From contig JAKSKI010000003.1 of NCBI GenBank assembly GCA_024401865.1, positions 1 through 61,610 of the forward strand: a stretch of 61,610 nt of DNA, written 5' to 3'. The number at the start of each line of letters is the position of its first letter. Position 1 is the first letter of the stretch. Position numbers and translations under genes: made by a program. This document shows positions 41,093 through 50,819 of this stretch, piece after piece. The notes beneath the pieces are model-generated. The model did not search any database and was not told where the DNA came from. It worked only from the letters and a program-made list of their open reading frames with translations. This stretch comes from Bacteroidales bacterium. GTDB lineage: Bacteria > Bacteroidota > Bacteroidia > Bacteroidales > UBA932.

Positions 41093-42022
41093 ATGAAAGG
41101 AGAAGCGACCGTTGTAAAGAACGCGGGCAGCCACTATCTCCTTAGCGAACTGCCTGTCTGGAATCCGTTTCCGGCAGTCCTGAGGGGAAGGGTGAGGCTG
41201 AACGCCGGCACCGCCACCAATCCGGTGGCCGTCGGAGACAGAGTCCTCTACGAAGCCGGAGAGGGACAAGGCCCCGCAACCATCACCGACATTCTTGACA
41301 GACGCAACTTCATAGTCCGCCGTTCCACCAATCTGAGCCGTCAGTCCCACGTAATTGCCGCCAATCTGGACAGGGCTCTGGTTGTGGTCTCGCTGTATTT
41401 CCCTGAGATCAAACTACCGTTCCTCGACAGAATTCTGGTCACCTGCGGCGTATATGGCGTGGAACCTGTCATAGTGCTCAACAAAGTGGACCTTTACGGT
41501 AACGAGGCGCCCGGGGAGGTGGAACGGTTCTCAGACATATACAGCGGAGCCGGATACCGCATCATCAGGACATCCACCATAACGGGGGAAGGCATAGACG
41601 AGCTGCGGGGGCTTTGCAAAGGTGGCGTCAACCTCGTCTCCGGCGAGTCCGGAGTCGGCAAATCTTCTCTGGTCAAAGCCGTGGACCCGTCGCTGAACCC
41701 GCGTACAGGCCGCATTTCGGATGTCCATCTGCAGGGGAAACACACGACATCCCTGTATGAGATGTACCGCATTGCCACCGGCGGATATGTCATCGACACC
41801 CCGGGGTTGAGAGGATTCGGCCTGGTTGACCTTGAGAAAGAGGAAATCTACAAGTATTTCCCCGAAATGCTGAAGGCATCTCAAGGGTGCCGGTTCACTC
41901 CCTGCACGCACACTCACGAGCCTGGTTGTGCTGTCAAGTCGGGGTTGGAGAACGGTTCGGTCAGCCGGGAGAGATACTGGTCATATCTCGGCATGTTGGA
42001 AGAAGACACGAAATTCAGATAA
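41093..42022 (+). CDS. rsgA: Ribosome small subunit-dependent GTPase A
   Basis: A 309-residue circularly permuted GTPase that assists late maturation of the 30S subunit. An N-terminal OB-fold (about 1-75) precedes the G domain in permuted order: NKVDL (G4) near residue 127, GESGVGKSSLV (G1) near 184 and DTPGLRGFG (G3) near 236. The C-terminal zinc knuckle uses CRFTPCTHTHEPGCAV near 266. rnr follows after four bases. Confidence 0.96.
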   Translation: MKGEATVVKNAGSHYLLSELPVWNPFPAVLRGRVRLNAGTATNPVAVGDRVLYEAGEGQGPATITDILDRRNFIVRRSTNLSRQSHVIAANLDRALVVVSLYFPEIKLPFLDRILVTCGVYGVEPVIVLNKVDLYGNEAPGEVERFSDIYSGAGYRIIRTSTITGEGIDELRGLCKGGVNLVSGESGVGKSSLVKAVDPSLNPRTGRISDVHLQGKHTTSLYEMYRIATGGYVIDTPGLRGFGLVDLEKEEIYKYFPEMLKASQGCRFTPCTHTHEPGCAVKSGLENGSVSRERYWSYLGMLEEDTKFR

Positions 42023-42026
42023 TCAT

Positions 42027-44021
42027 ATGAAGAAGCGCAACAGCAGGATTCAGAACCCGCAGCGCAAACGCCGCTCCGGAAAGAAAGTGTTCCCCCAGTT
42101 TGTAGGGCGCGTCCAGATGACGCGTGACGGATTCATATTCGTCATAGTGGACGGACAGGATCAGGACATTTTCGTAAAGGCGTCCAAGACAAGGAACGCC
42201 CTCGACGGTGACACGGTCAGAGTGGCCGTCACCCGCGAGGAAGGACGCGGCAAGAGGCGCGAAGGCGAAGTGGTGGAGATCGTGGAGCGTTCGGGCAGGC
42301 CTTTCGTGGGGATTCTGCACCTCGTCGGAGCCCAGGCCTGGGTGCTGATGCAGAGCAAGTCCATGCCATACGACATTTCCGTAGACCTGGACGACGCCCT
42401 CTCCAGAGGAGCCGTCACCGGTATGAAGGTTGCCGTCGTCGTGGACAGGTGGGACAGGCGGGACCCCTCTCCCGTGGGCCACATTGTCGACGTGCTGGGC
42501 AAGCCCGGGGACAACGACACCGAGATGCACGCCATCCTGACCGAATTCAACCTCCCCTACAAGTTCGAAAAGGAGGTGGAGGATGCCGCGGACAGCATAT
42601 CCGAAGAGATTGGAGACAAGGAGCTCAAGGGCAGGAAGGATTACCGCGAGGTGTTCACCTTCACGATCGACCCTTCTGACGCCAAGGACTACGATGATGC
42701 ACTTTCGTTCAGAAAACTCAGCAACGGCAACTATGAGGTGGGCGTACACATTGCGGACGTATCCTGGTACGTCAGGCCCGGCTCTGCCGTCGACAAGGAG
42801 GCGAGGGAGAGGGGCACTTCCGTCTATCTGGTGGACCGCACCGTGCCTATGCTTCCCGAAAAACTGTGCAACAAACTCTGTTCGCTGCGCCCGGGAGAGG
42901 ACAAGTTGACCTTCGCCGCCATTTTTGAGATGAGCCCCGATGCCAGGGTCATCAATTCCTGGATAGGACGCACTGCAATACGCTCCGACCATAGACTTGA
43001 CTACGAGGGTGCGCAGGAGATAATCGAGCGCTTCAGCGGGTCGGACGACAAGCCCGGATCCGGACTCGAGGAAGCGATAGTCATTCTCAACACTCTGGCT
43101 CTCACCCTCAGGGACAGGAGATTCAAGTCAGGGGCCATCAATTTCGACCGTCCCGAGATGAAAGTGGAGGTCGATGGGACGGGACGTCCCGTCAACGTAT
43201 ACCAGAAGTTCTCCAAAGAGGCCAACTGGCTTATCGAGGAGTTCATGCTGCTCGCCAACCGCACCGTCGCGGAATTCATAGCCAAGACCGGCAAGACCTT
43301 CGTCTATCGCATCCACGATGAGCCCGACCTTGTCAAGCTGGAGAACCTGAGGAGTTTCTCGAAGGGCTTCGGATACAAGATGGGCAAGTTCGGGGAAGGC
43401 AAGAGTGTGTCGAAGATACTCGGCGAGCTGCTGGAAGAGTCCAAGGGCAGGCCGGAGTTCGCGGCATTCGAGGACATAGCCCTGCGCTCCATGGCCAAGG
43501 CCAAATACAGCACCGACAATATCGGGCACTACGGTCTGGCGTTCGGATACTACACCCATTTCACCTCTCCTATCAGGCGTTACCCGGACACTATGGTCCA
43601 CAGGCTCCTGGCCATGTATCTGGCGGGCAAGGAGAGCCAGAACAAGGACAAATACGAGGAAGAGTGCGCATATGCCTCACAGCGTGAGCAGATTGCGGCG
43701 GATGCCGAGAGAACGAGTGTCAAATACAAACTGGTCGAGTATATGATGGACAAGACCGGAATGGAGTTTGACGGTCACGTGTCCGGGGTGACGGAGTGGG
43801 GTCTTTACGTGGCCATCGAGCCCACGCAGATCGAAGGTATGGTACCCCTGCGCGAGATCAAGTCGGACTTCTTCGAGTTCGACGAGAAACTGTACAGGCT
43901 CGTCGGCAGAAGGACCCGCAAGGTCTACAGGCTGGGGGATGCCGTACGCATCCGGGTGCTCAGCGCCAATCTGGAGCAGCGACTGCTCGACTTCGAACTT
44001 ATAGAGAACAATATAGAGTAA
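42027..44021 (+). CDS. rnr: Ribonuclease R
   Basis: The protein has 664 residues from the ATG at 42027; the upstream open codons overlap rsgA. A basic N-terminus (KKRNSRIQNPQRKRR) is followed by cold-shock domains. The RNB catalytic domain has TIDPSDAKDYDDALSF near residue 215, with the metal-binding aspartates, and HIADVSWYVRPGS near 240. A C-terminal S1 domain starts near 580 (FDGHVSGVTEWGLYV). The enzyme is a processive 3'-5' exoribonuclease for structured RNA and rRNA quality control. Its place after rsgA fits ribosome maintenance. manA starts six bases after its stop. Confidence 0.95.
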   Translation: MKKRNSRIQNPQRKRRSGKKVFPQFVGRVQMTRDGFIFVIVDGQDQDIFVKASKTRNALDGDTVRVAVTREEGRGKRREGEVVEIVERSGRPFVGILHLVGAQAWVLMQSKSMPYDISVDLDDALSRGAVTGMKVAVVVDRWDRRDPSPVGHIVDVLGKPGDNDTEMHAILTEFNLPYKFEKEVEDAADSISEEIGDKELKGRKDYREVFTFTIDPSDAKDYDDALSFRKLSNGNYEVGVHIADVSWYVRPGSAVDKEARERGTSVYLVDRTVPMLPEKLCNKLCSLRPGEDKLTFAAIFEMSPDARVINSWIGRTAIRSDHRLDYEGAQEIIERFSGSDDKPGSGLEEAIVILNTLALTLRDRRFKSGAINFDRPEMKVEVDGTGRPVNVYQKFSKEANWLIEEFMLLANRTVAEFIAKTGKTFVYRIHDEPDLVKLENLRSFSKGFGYKMGKFGEGKSVSKILGELLEESKGRPEFAAFEDIALRSMAKAKYSTDNIGHYGLAFGYYTHFTSPIRRYPDTMVHRLLAMYLAGKESQNKDKYEEECAYASQREQIAADAERTSVKYKLVEYMMDKTGMEFDGHVSGVTEWGLYVAIEPTQIEGMVPLREIKSDFFEFDEKLYRLVGRRTRKVYRLGDAVRIRVLSANLEQRLLDFELIENNIE

Positions 44022-44027
44022 CACAAT

Positions 44028-44879
44028 ATGTACAAATTCAATCCGATACTCAAGACTATGGTCTGGGGAACCGAGAGCTGGGTGCTTTCCGGTGTTCCCG
44101 GCAACGAATCAGTCGTGGCGGAAGGCCCCGATGCAGGCAAGAAAATCACCGATATATGGCCGGGGCAGTTCCCCCTCCTCATAAAATTCATCGATGCCCA
44201 CAAGGACCTCAGTATCCAGGTACATCCCAATGACGAGCTGGCGGCCGCACGCCATAACTGCAAGGGCAAGACCGAAATGTGGTACGTCATCGGAGCCTCC
44301 GAGGGCGCGCACCTGCTGAGCGGTCTCAAGGAGAGGATAGATGCCGACAGATATGTCGAACTCGTCGAGCAGGACAAGATAGTCTCAGTGCTTGCGGACT
44401 ATCCCGTCAAGGCCGGTGACGTGTTCTTCCTCCCGGCAGGCCGCATCCACGCCATAGGCGGCGGCTGTTATATCGCAGAAATCCAGCAGACCTCGGACAT
44501 CACCTACCGCATCTATGACTACGGCAGGTTGGGGCTTGACGGCAAACCCCGCCAGCTCCACACCCGGGAAGCCAAGGACGCTATCGACTATACGGTATAT
44601 GAGGATTACCGCACGCATTACGTGGCGCGCAGGGACGAAAACGTCGAACTGGTCAAATGCCCCTTCTTCACCACAACGCTTCTCGAACTCACGCAGCCGT
44701 TCAAACTGGACACTAAAGGGTGCGGCGACTTCATGATAGTGATATGTATGGAAGGGGAAGGTTCAATCGGGAGCGTCTCCATCAAACCCGGAGAAGCAGT
44801 GCTCCTTACCTCAAAGGACGGCAATCCCGGTATCGTCCCCGGCAAATCGGGACTCAAACTCCTCACGACACATTTGTAA
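44028..44879 (+). CDS. manA: Mannose-6-phosphate isomerase, compact type I
   Basis: A 283-residue zinc enzyme interconverting mannose 6-phosphate and fructose 6-phosphate. Conserved parts are ESWVLSGVPGNESVVA, FPLLIKFIDA, IQVHPND (zinc ligands, near 63), KTEMWYVIG and LPAGRIHAIGGG near 136. It is about 40 residues shorter than common Bacteroidota homologues (around 320). The missing parts appear to be loops after VWG and before QFPLLIKF. It overlaps the convergent Gretchen-Hagen-3 gene by 17 bases and probably shares the rsgA-rnr transcript. Confidence 0.9.
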   Translation: MYKFNPILKTMVWGTESWVLSGVPGNESVVAEGPDAGKKITDIWPGQFPLLIKFIDAHKDLSIQVHPNDELAAARHNCKGKTEMWYVIGASEGAHLLSGLKERIDADRYVELVEQDKIVSVLADYPVKAGDVFFLPAGRIHAIGGGCYIAEIQQTSDITYRIYDYGRLGLDGKPRQLHTREAKDAIDYTVYEDYRTHYVARRDENVELVKCPFFTTTLLELTQPFKLDTKGCGDFMIVICMEGEGSIGSVSIKPGEAVLLTSKDGNPGIVPGKSGLKLLTTHL

Positions 44880-46377
44880 TCCTGTCGATAAGTTCCATCG
44901 ATCCGGTAATCCTGGGCACTTTGCGCTGCGCATCCAGGTGGCCGATTGACTTCATATAGGACAGGAAGGCTCCGTCACGTGCTCTGATAACCCGGGGCGG
45001 TGCGACCAGTCCGCACCTACGGGTAAGACTATATTCCCAGCTGAGGTCCTTCAAATCGGCGTCGAACAAATCGGCAAAATCGTCGGAACTGCCGACAAGG
45101 GACTCAAACTCGACAAGCAGGTTGTGCCTCATAACCCCGTCCGGAAGGATTTCCGCCCCGAGGGTAAACTCGCGCACGACAGCGCCTGCCTTACGACAGG
45201 CGGAAGAGAGCGCGTCAGTAACGATATTGACATTCAACCCCTCCCCCTTGGTATCCAAATACTGCGCGGTGCGTCCCGTAATCTTGAATTTATATGGGCG
45301 CAATGAAGTGAATCGGATTATGTCCCCCAGAAGGAAACGCCACAGGCCGCCGGTAGTGGAAATCAGGAGCACGTAATCGACGCCGGCCGATACCTTCCAG
45401 ACAGGCAGCGCATCCCTGCCTCCCTCAACGAATTCCTTATATGGGATGAATTCATAGAAAACCCCGTAATCGATGCACAACGACATAGCGCTGTCATCCG
45501 GAGACGTCTGAACCCCGAAGAACCCTTCACTGGCATTGTACGTCTCCACATATTTCATCCTGCCGGACGGAATAATCTTCTCGAAGGAAGGCCTGTATGA
45601 GTCAAATGCCATACCTCCGTGGAAGAACACTTCCAAATCCGGCCAGACCTGAGAGATATTGTCCTTGCCGGTAACTTCAAGCACCTTTTTGAGGAATTCC
45701 AGTATCCAGGACGGCAGTCCGGCAATAGCAGTGATGCGCTTGCCGGCTGTCTCCCGCGCTGCAGCCTCCACCTTTTCGGAGAAATCCCTGATAGAGACAA
45801 CCCCGGGAGAAGGGGACTTGAACAGAAGGCATAACTTGGGAGTACCCGCATACAGAATGGCGCTGACAGTCGCTGCCTTTGCCTGTCCTCTGTCAAGCTC
45901 AGGGAAATAATTGCCCGTCAGCATCATTGTCCTGCCGCTGAAGACCCGGCTCGAGCGGTGATGCCTCAGATATGCCGCGACGGAGTCGATGCCTCCCATC
46001 AAATGGGTATCCCTGAGATTGTCAGCCAACACGGGAATATATTTGGATGAGGAAGACGTCGTGCTGGACGTCACAGCAAACTGCCTGCATCTCCCAGGCC
46101 ACAGGACATTCTTCTCACCGTTATACATACGGTCGAAATATCCGGCCAGGTCATTGTACTCACATACAGGGACAGTGGAAGAGAACCTTCCATAAAGGTC
46201 CCCGTCCGAGAGCATATCACCGTAACCGTGCTCCCTGCCCCAAACCGTGTTCCTGGCGCGTGAAATCATCCGCCGGAGCATCCTCTTCTGAATGTTGTCG
46301 GCATTATGCGCATCCTTGTCGAAACGGACACTGCGATGCTTGAAAAACAGATGATATGCCAGAAATGTCTCAATCAT
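44863..46377 (-). CDS. Gretchen-Hagen-3 (GH3 auxin-responsive) family adenylating enzyme
   Basis: A 504-residue protein of the GH3 auxin-responsive family (unrelated to glycoside hydrolase family 3). The phosphate-binding motif is FAVTSSTTSSSSKYIPV near residue 100. The conserved YNASEGFFG lies near 280 and GDIIRFTSLRPYKFKITGR near 355. Plant members adenylate acyl acids and join them to amino acids; the substrates of bacterial members are mostly unknown. There is no signal peptide, so it is cytoplasmic. It is the last gene of an operon encoding a complete RND efflux system, overlapping the tolC-like gene by eight bases, which suggests that its product or substrate is linked to export. That link is inference. 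Confidence 0.86.
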   Translation of the reverse strand: MIETFLAYHLFFKHRSVRFDKDAHNADNIQKRMLRRMISRARNTVWGREHGYGDMLSDGDLYGRFSSTVPVCEYNDLAGYFDRMYNGEKNVLWPGRCRQFAVTSSTTSSSSKYIPVLADNLRDTHLMGGIDSVAAYLRHHRSSRVFSGRTMMLTGNYFPELDRGQAKAATVSAILYAGTPKLCLLFKSPSPGVVSIRDFSEKVEAAARETAGKRITAIAGLPSWILEFLKKVLEVTGKDNISQVWPDLEVFFHGGMAFDSYRPSFEKIIPSGRMKYVETYNASEGFFGVQTSPDDSAMSLCIDYGVFYEFIPYKEFVEGGRDALPVWKVSAGVDYVLLISTTGGLWRFLLGDIIRFTSLRPYKFKITGRTAQYLDTKGEGLNVNIVTDALSSACRKAGAVVREFTLGAEILPDGVMRHNLLVEFESLVGSSDDFADLFDADLKDLSWEYSLTRRCGLVAPPRVIRARDGAFLSYMKSIGHLDAQRKVPRITGSMELIDRITNVS

Positions 46378-47734
46378 CCTGCTGCTCGCAATATCTGCAC
46401 CGGTAGGCGTTCACGGCCTTGCGGTATTCGATGCAGTCCTCTATATGCTTCTCCGATGCGCTCCGGTACTCCAGTTCGGCCTGAAGAAGGTCGGTGACGG
46501 TCACGCGGCCCGCCTCATAATCTGCAAGACAACGTCTCTGGGCCTCTTCGGCATCCTTGAGAGCCTCCCTTGAGACTTCGGCCTGGCTCTCGGAGGTCTC
46601 GATGTCAAGAAACAGTTTGCGGCGCTGGAGCTGGAGCTGCTCGTCAAGATATTCCCTCTCGTTGCTCACCTTCTGTATCTCATAATCCATCCTGCGGGCG
46701 CGGGAGGCGGCCTTGCCTATGCCTGTTAGAGGAATCTTTACGGAGACGAATCCAACCCCGTTGAACTTGCCGTTCCCATTGCCCTGCATATCGCCATAAC
46801 CGTATGACAATCCGACGCCCACTTCCGGCAGGAACTCTCCTACGGAGACCTTCTTCTCCAGTTCCTTGGCTTCCTGCTGCATATCCAGCAGTTTGACCTC
46901 TATGGGGACTCCGCTCTCCTCCCCCGTCAATCCGTCACCCTCGGACAGGCCGTCGATGGTCTCCGAAAGCACATAATTGTCAAGGTCGAAGTACTGGTAC
47001 TCCATCCCTATGGCATTGAACAGGTCCATCTTGGCGAGCTTGATGCCGCTGCGCAACTTCACCTTGCCTGAAGCCAGTTCGGAACGTTTGTGACTCAGTT
47101 CTGTCACGTCGGAGGGAGCAACGAGTCCGGCATCCCTGGCTGATGTCACAAAGAACCAGGCCGAATCGAGGACGCTCTCCGCCTTGTCCAGGGTCTTGGC
47201 CTTCTCCTGAAGGGACACCACAAGCCAGTACTTGCCCTCTATCTCCTCCTTGAGATTTCTCAACTTGAGGTCCGCCTGCAATTCCGACGCCCTGACACCC
47301 ACGGTGGCGAGCCTATTGCCGTTGATTATCCTTCCTCCGGCATAAATCGGCTGAACAGCCATCAAGCCGAAGGCATAACCATTATGCAGAGTGGAATAAT
47401 GGGTAGGGAGACCGAACCTGTTTGCAATGTCGAGATAGGCGTTGTTCAACGTCCACGCCAGGTCCGACGTGCCGAGCAGGTCGGTCGGTGTTATCCTGAT
47501 AAGAGGTTTCTGCGCGTAATACCCCATACCGTTGATACTGACGTCAGGGAAGAATGACCACATTACCTCGCTCTTCATCGCCTTGGATGCCTGGATATCC
47601 AGCTTCGAGTTCCTGATATAAGGGTTGCCGGACTCGCACATCTCCAGACAATCCTGCAGGGAAATCCTCTGCTGGGCATCCAGAACCGTGGCGAAGCACG
47701 TCAATGTCACAATCGCTGTAAATATCTTCCTCAT
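46370..47734 (-). CDS. TolC family outer-membrane efflux protein
   Basis: The 454-residue protein starts with a signal peptide (cleavage after VLDAQ). Two OEP repeats of long helices follow, for example ISLQDCLEMCESGNPYIRNSK near residue 24 and the LEYRSASEKHIEDCIEYRKA end region. It forms the trimeric outer-membrane duct of a tripartite efflux pump. It begins one base after the RND pump stop and overlaps the downstream adenylating-enzyme gene. Confidence 0.92.
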   Translation of the reverse strand: MRKIFTAIVTLTCFATVLDAQQRISLQDCLEMCESGNPYIRNSKLDIQASKAMKSEVMWSFFPDVSINGMGYYAQKPLIRITPTDLLGTSDLAWTLNNAYLDIANRFGLPTHYSTLHNGYAFGLMAVQPIYAGGRIINGNRLATVGVRASELQADLKLRNLKEEIEGKYWLVVSLQEKAKTLDKAESVLDSAWFFVTSARDAGLVAPSDVTELSHKRSELASGKVKLRSGIKLAKMDLFNAIGMEYQYFDLDNYVLSETIDGLSEGDGLTGEESGVPIEVKLLDMQQEAKELEKKVSVGEFLPEVGVGLSYGYGDMQGNGNGKFNGVGFVSVKIPLTGIGKAASRARRMDYEIQKVSNEREYLDEQLQLQRRKLFLDIETSESQAEVSREALKDAEEAQRRCLADYEAGRVTVTDLLQAELEYRSASEKHIEDCIEYRKAVNAYRCRYCEQQDD

Positions 47735-47735
47735 A

Positions 47736-50700
47736 CTAATGACTGTGTTTGAAGACCTGCCAGTATGACACAGGCATAATCAATACGATAAGTCCTATCG
47801 AGAGCATCGTGCCGAAACAGATGACAAGCCCCATCGGCATCCATAGGGCATCCCTGCTGAGAATCATGGGTAGCACGCCAAGTGCGGTGGTGCAGGACGT
47901 GAGGAAAATTGGTCTCATCCTGCGCTGCCCGGCCAGCATAGCGGCCTCACGGACATCTAGGCCCTGTGTCTGGCGGAGCTCCTCCGCGTAGTCGAACATG
48001 ATTATGCCGTTCCTCACTATGATGCCCACCAGGCTGATAAGTCCGAGCACGGCCGGCATCGTCAGGTCCATTCCGAACAGCCACAGTCCGAATGACGCTC
48101 CGAACAGGCACAGAACACTGAGAGTCAAAGTCAACAATGCAATGCTTATCTTGCGGAAATGGATGAGCAGGAATGCGAACAGTATAAGCACCGCCACCAC
48201 GAAGCACTTAGCGACATCGGGTATCAGGAAACCGTTCGTGTCTTCCAGACCTCCGTACTTTATGGAAGCCCCCTCCGGAAGCATAGGCCGGATATTGCTG
48301 TCGACAAAACCCTTGACGGTCCTCATTGCAGCCGGCTGACCCTGACCCATCTTGGTATTGCCCATGACAGCTATGGTTTCCCGGCCGCTGACCCTTGTAA
48401 CCTGAGACTTCCTCCACGAGGGAGTGATATCTGCAACCTGCGAGAGCGGAACTGACACTCCCGGCTTCAGTGAAGGCACCAGGACGTTGCCCAGGTCAGT
48501 ATAATCCATATCGCTGCTTATCAAACTGCTATAAAGGTTGACGGGCACCTTTTCGTCTCCTTCATATATGGTCGCGATATTCCGTCCGTCCATAAGGCCC
48601 TGCAGCGAGAGGGACAGCATAGTCTTGTCGACGCCCAGACGTGCCGCCTCCTCGGGATTGAGAGTGATGTTGACACAGGGCAGGCTTTCACCCTGTTCGC
48701 TGCTGATTCCCTTAAGCACATCTGACATACCCTGCATAAAGGCCAGAAGGCTGTCGGAACAGGGTTTCAGATCATCCACGTGCCGCCCCTCCAGGATAAC
48801 CTCGACGGAATTGCCATACTGATAGTCTATCTGGCGGAAATTAACCATAGCCCTCGGGAAGGCGTGTTCGTATCGGCTTTCGTAATCCCTGAGCACCGCA
48901 ACTGTCGCGGAATTGGACACAGTATTCACTATCAGCATCGCCACATTGGGACCGGGCAGCAGAGGAGTGTACGTAGCCTGGAAACGGGGAGCGCTCTGGC
49001 CCACGAAGGCCGTAACGGACTTGACCCTGGGATCCGCGCGAAGTATGGCAGCTAGCGAGTCGCTCGCCGCCCTGGTATCCCGGATCGAAGAATTGACGTC
49101 AAGTGTGATTTCGACAGCGAAGCAGTCCATATCAGCCTTGGGCAGCATTTGGATACTCACACGGCTGAACATCAGGACACCGAGTCCGATTGCGACTACG
49201 CCTATTGCGATGGTGAAGGCCGGCTTCCTGAAGCAGAACTCCTCACACTTGTCATATAAGGCCTGAAGACCATTGAAAAAGCGGTTCTGCACCCTCAGGA
49301 ACGCATTGTCTACGGGATGAGCAGTCTTGATAAACCTGACTTCAAGCGAAGGAACGACAAACATCGCGTATGCGAGAGAACTGAACAGGGCTATACCGAT
49401 TATCCAGGGGAAGGGGCGGATGAAATCCCCCATATAGCCCTTCATTATATGCGGGCAGGGGATGAACATCACGGCAATGGCGGTTGTAGCCAGAAGCATC
49501 GGCAGGAACAGTTCCCTGCTGCTCTCCGACGCAGCCTTCTCCCTGTCACTATACTTGCCCAACTTGAGCATATAGCCGTCCATGGTGATGATGGAATCAT
49601 CCACTATCATACCCAGAACCACTATCAGGGCCGCTAGAGTCACTGTATTGAGTTCTATGCCAAAGACGTACATCAGAGCTATTGTGACAAAGGTACAGAC
49701 AGGAACACCCGAGCCGGCAATGAGCGCCGAACGGACAGGGAAGAGGAGCAGCATCACCACAATGACCACAAGCATAGCTATCAAAAGGTCCCTGAGGAAA
49801 TTCATTATGGCGATCCTAACGTGCTTCGGCTTGTCGGTGATGCGGCTTATGTGCACGGAATCCGGCAGACCGGCACTGAATTCGGCAAGGACAGCGTCCA
49901 CCTCTTCACCGAATTCGACCACATTGTTTTTGGCTCGCATTATGACATTCACCACCACTGCCGTATGTCCGTTGTAACTCAGTGACGGACTGTCCGCACG
50001 GATACGCCTCTCAACGGATGCTATATCCCTCAGACGCAGGACACCGCCCGCATCATCGGAGTATACTATGTAATCTTCCAGTTCCTGTTCTGACGTGACA
50101 GGATTGTCGATATGAATGGGAGATGTGGCATAATCCGTGTCGAAAGTGCCGCCCCCGCTGTTGAGGGTGGCGCTCTGATACCTCAGCATCAGAGATGCAG
50201 GATTGATGCCGTAATCCGCAAGCCTGTCAGAGTCAAGCGTCACGGCAATCTCTTCTTCCTGTCCTCCTATCACCGAGGCCTCTGCAAGGGATTCGATCGA
50301 GCGCAATCTGGCACACAGGTCTTCGGCATAACGTCTCATCTCCATATTACCCTTATCATCCGAATCCAGCGCAATAAGAATCGTGCTGGTCTTGCTGAAA
50401 TCGTCAAGCACCACGATTGCGGCCACCTGGGGCGGAAGCATCAACTTAGCCACATTGAGCCTGTGCTTTATCTTTGACCAGACCTCTTCCTTCTCGGCAA
50501 CCTCGACATTCAGGTCGACGTAAATATAGCAGATGCCGTCACGGCAGACTGTCTTCATTGTACGCCTGATTACCTCAGGAAAGGACAGCAATACATCTTC
50601 GAGAGGCTTCGCCACCTGTTCGTTTACCTCATCCGCAGTCGCTCCGGGATATATCGCGGCCACCAGGCCCTGTTTGATCTTGAATTCGGGCAGCTGGTCC

Positions 50701-50819
50701 CTGTTCATCCTGAACAGTCCTATTGTACCTACGATGAAGGCCAGCGCTATGAAGATATATGCTATCTTCTTGCTACCGACCGCCGTAGCGAATATCCTGT
50801 TCCCTTCAGGCAATCTCAT
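47736..50819 (-). CDS. RND efflux pump, inner-membrane permease
   Basis: A 1027-residue proton-driven pump with twelve membrane helices and two large periplasmic loops. TM4 carries the proton-relay aspartates in GMIVDDSIITMDGYMLK near residue 405. The C-terminal half repeats the fold (LISLVGIIVRNGIIMFDYAEEL near 920). The sequence is of the hydrophobe/amphiphile (HAE) type rather than the metal type. The substrate cannot be read from sequence. Its ATG overlaps the adaptor stop (ATGA). Confidence 0.95.
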   Translation of the reverse strand: MRLPEGNRIFATAVGSKKIAYIFIALAFIVGTIGLFRMNRDQLPEFKIKQGLVAAIYPGATADEVNEQVAKPLEDVLLSFPEVIRRTMKTVCRDGICYIYVDLNVEVAEKEEVWSKIKHRLNVAKLMLPPQVAAIVVLDDFSKTSTILIALDSDDKGNMEMRRYAEDLCARLRSIESLAEASVIGGQEEEIAVTLDSDRLADYGINPASLMLRYQSATLNSGGGTFDTDYATSPIHIDNPVTSEQELEDYIVYSDDAGGVLRLRDIASVERRIRADSPSLSYNGHTAVVVNVIMRAKNNVVEFGEEVDAVLAEFSAGLPDSVHISRITDKPKHVRIAIMNFLRDLLIAMLVVIVVMLLLFPVRSALIAGSGVPVCTFVTIALMYVFGIELNTVTLAALIVVLGMIVDDSIITMDGYMLKLGKYSDREKAASESSRELFLPMLLATTAIAVMFIPCPHIMKGYMGDFIRPFPWIIGIALFSSLAYAMFVVPSLEVRFIKTAHPVDNAFLRVQNRFFNGLQALYDKCEEFCFRKPAFTIAIGVVAIGLGVLMFSRVSIQMLPKADMDCFAVEITLDVNSSIRDTRAASDSLAAILRADPRVKSVTAFVGQSAPRFQATYTPLLPGPNVAMLIVNTVSNSATVAVLRDYESRYEHAFPRAMVNFRQIDYQYGNSVEVILEGRHVDDLKPCSDSLLAFMQGMSDVLKGISSEQGESLPCVNITLNPEEAARLGVDKTMLSLSLQGLMDGRNIATIYEGDEKVPVNLYSSLISSDMDYTDLGNVLVPSLKPGVSVPLSQVADITPSWRKSQVTRVSGRETIAVMGNTKMGQGQPAAMRTVKGFVDSNIRPMLPEGASIKYGGLEDTNGFLIPDVAKCFVVAVLILFAFLLIHFRKISIALLTLTLSVLCLFGASFGLWLFGMDLTMPAVLGLISLVGIIVRNGIIMFDYAEELRQTQGLDVREAAMLAGQRRMRPIFLTSCTTALGVLPMILSRDALWMPMGLVICFGTMLSIGLIVLIMPVSYWQVFKHSH

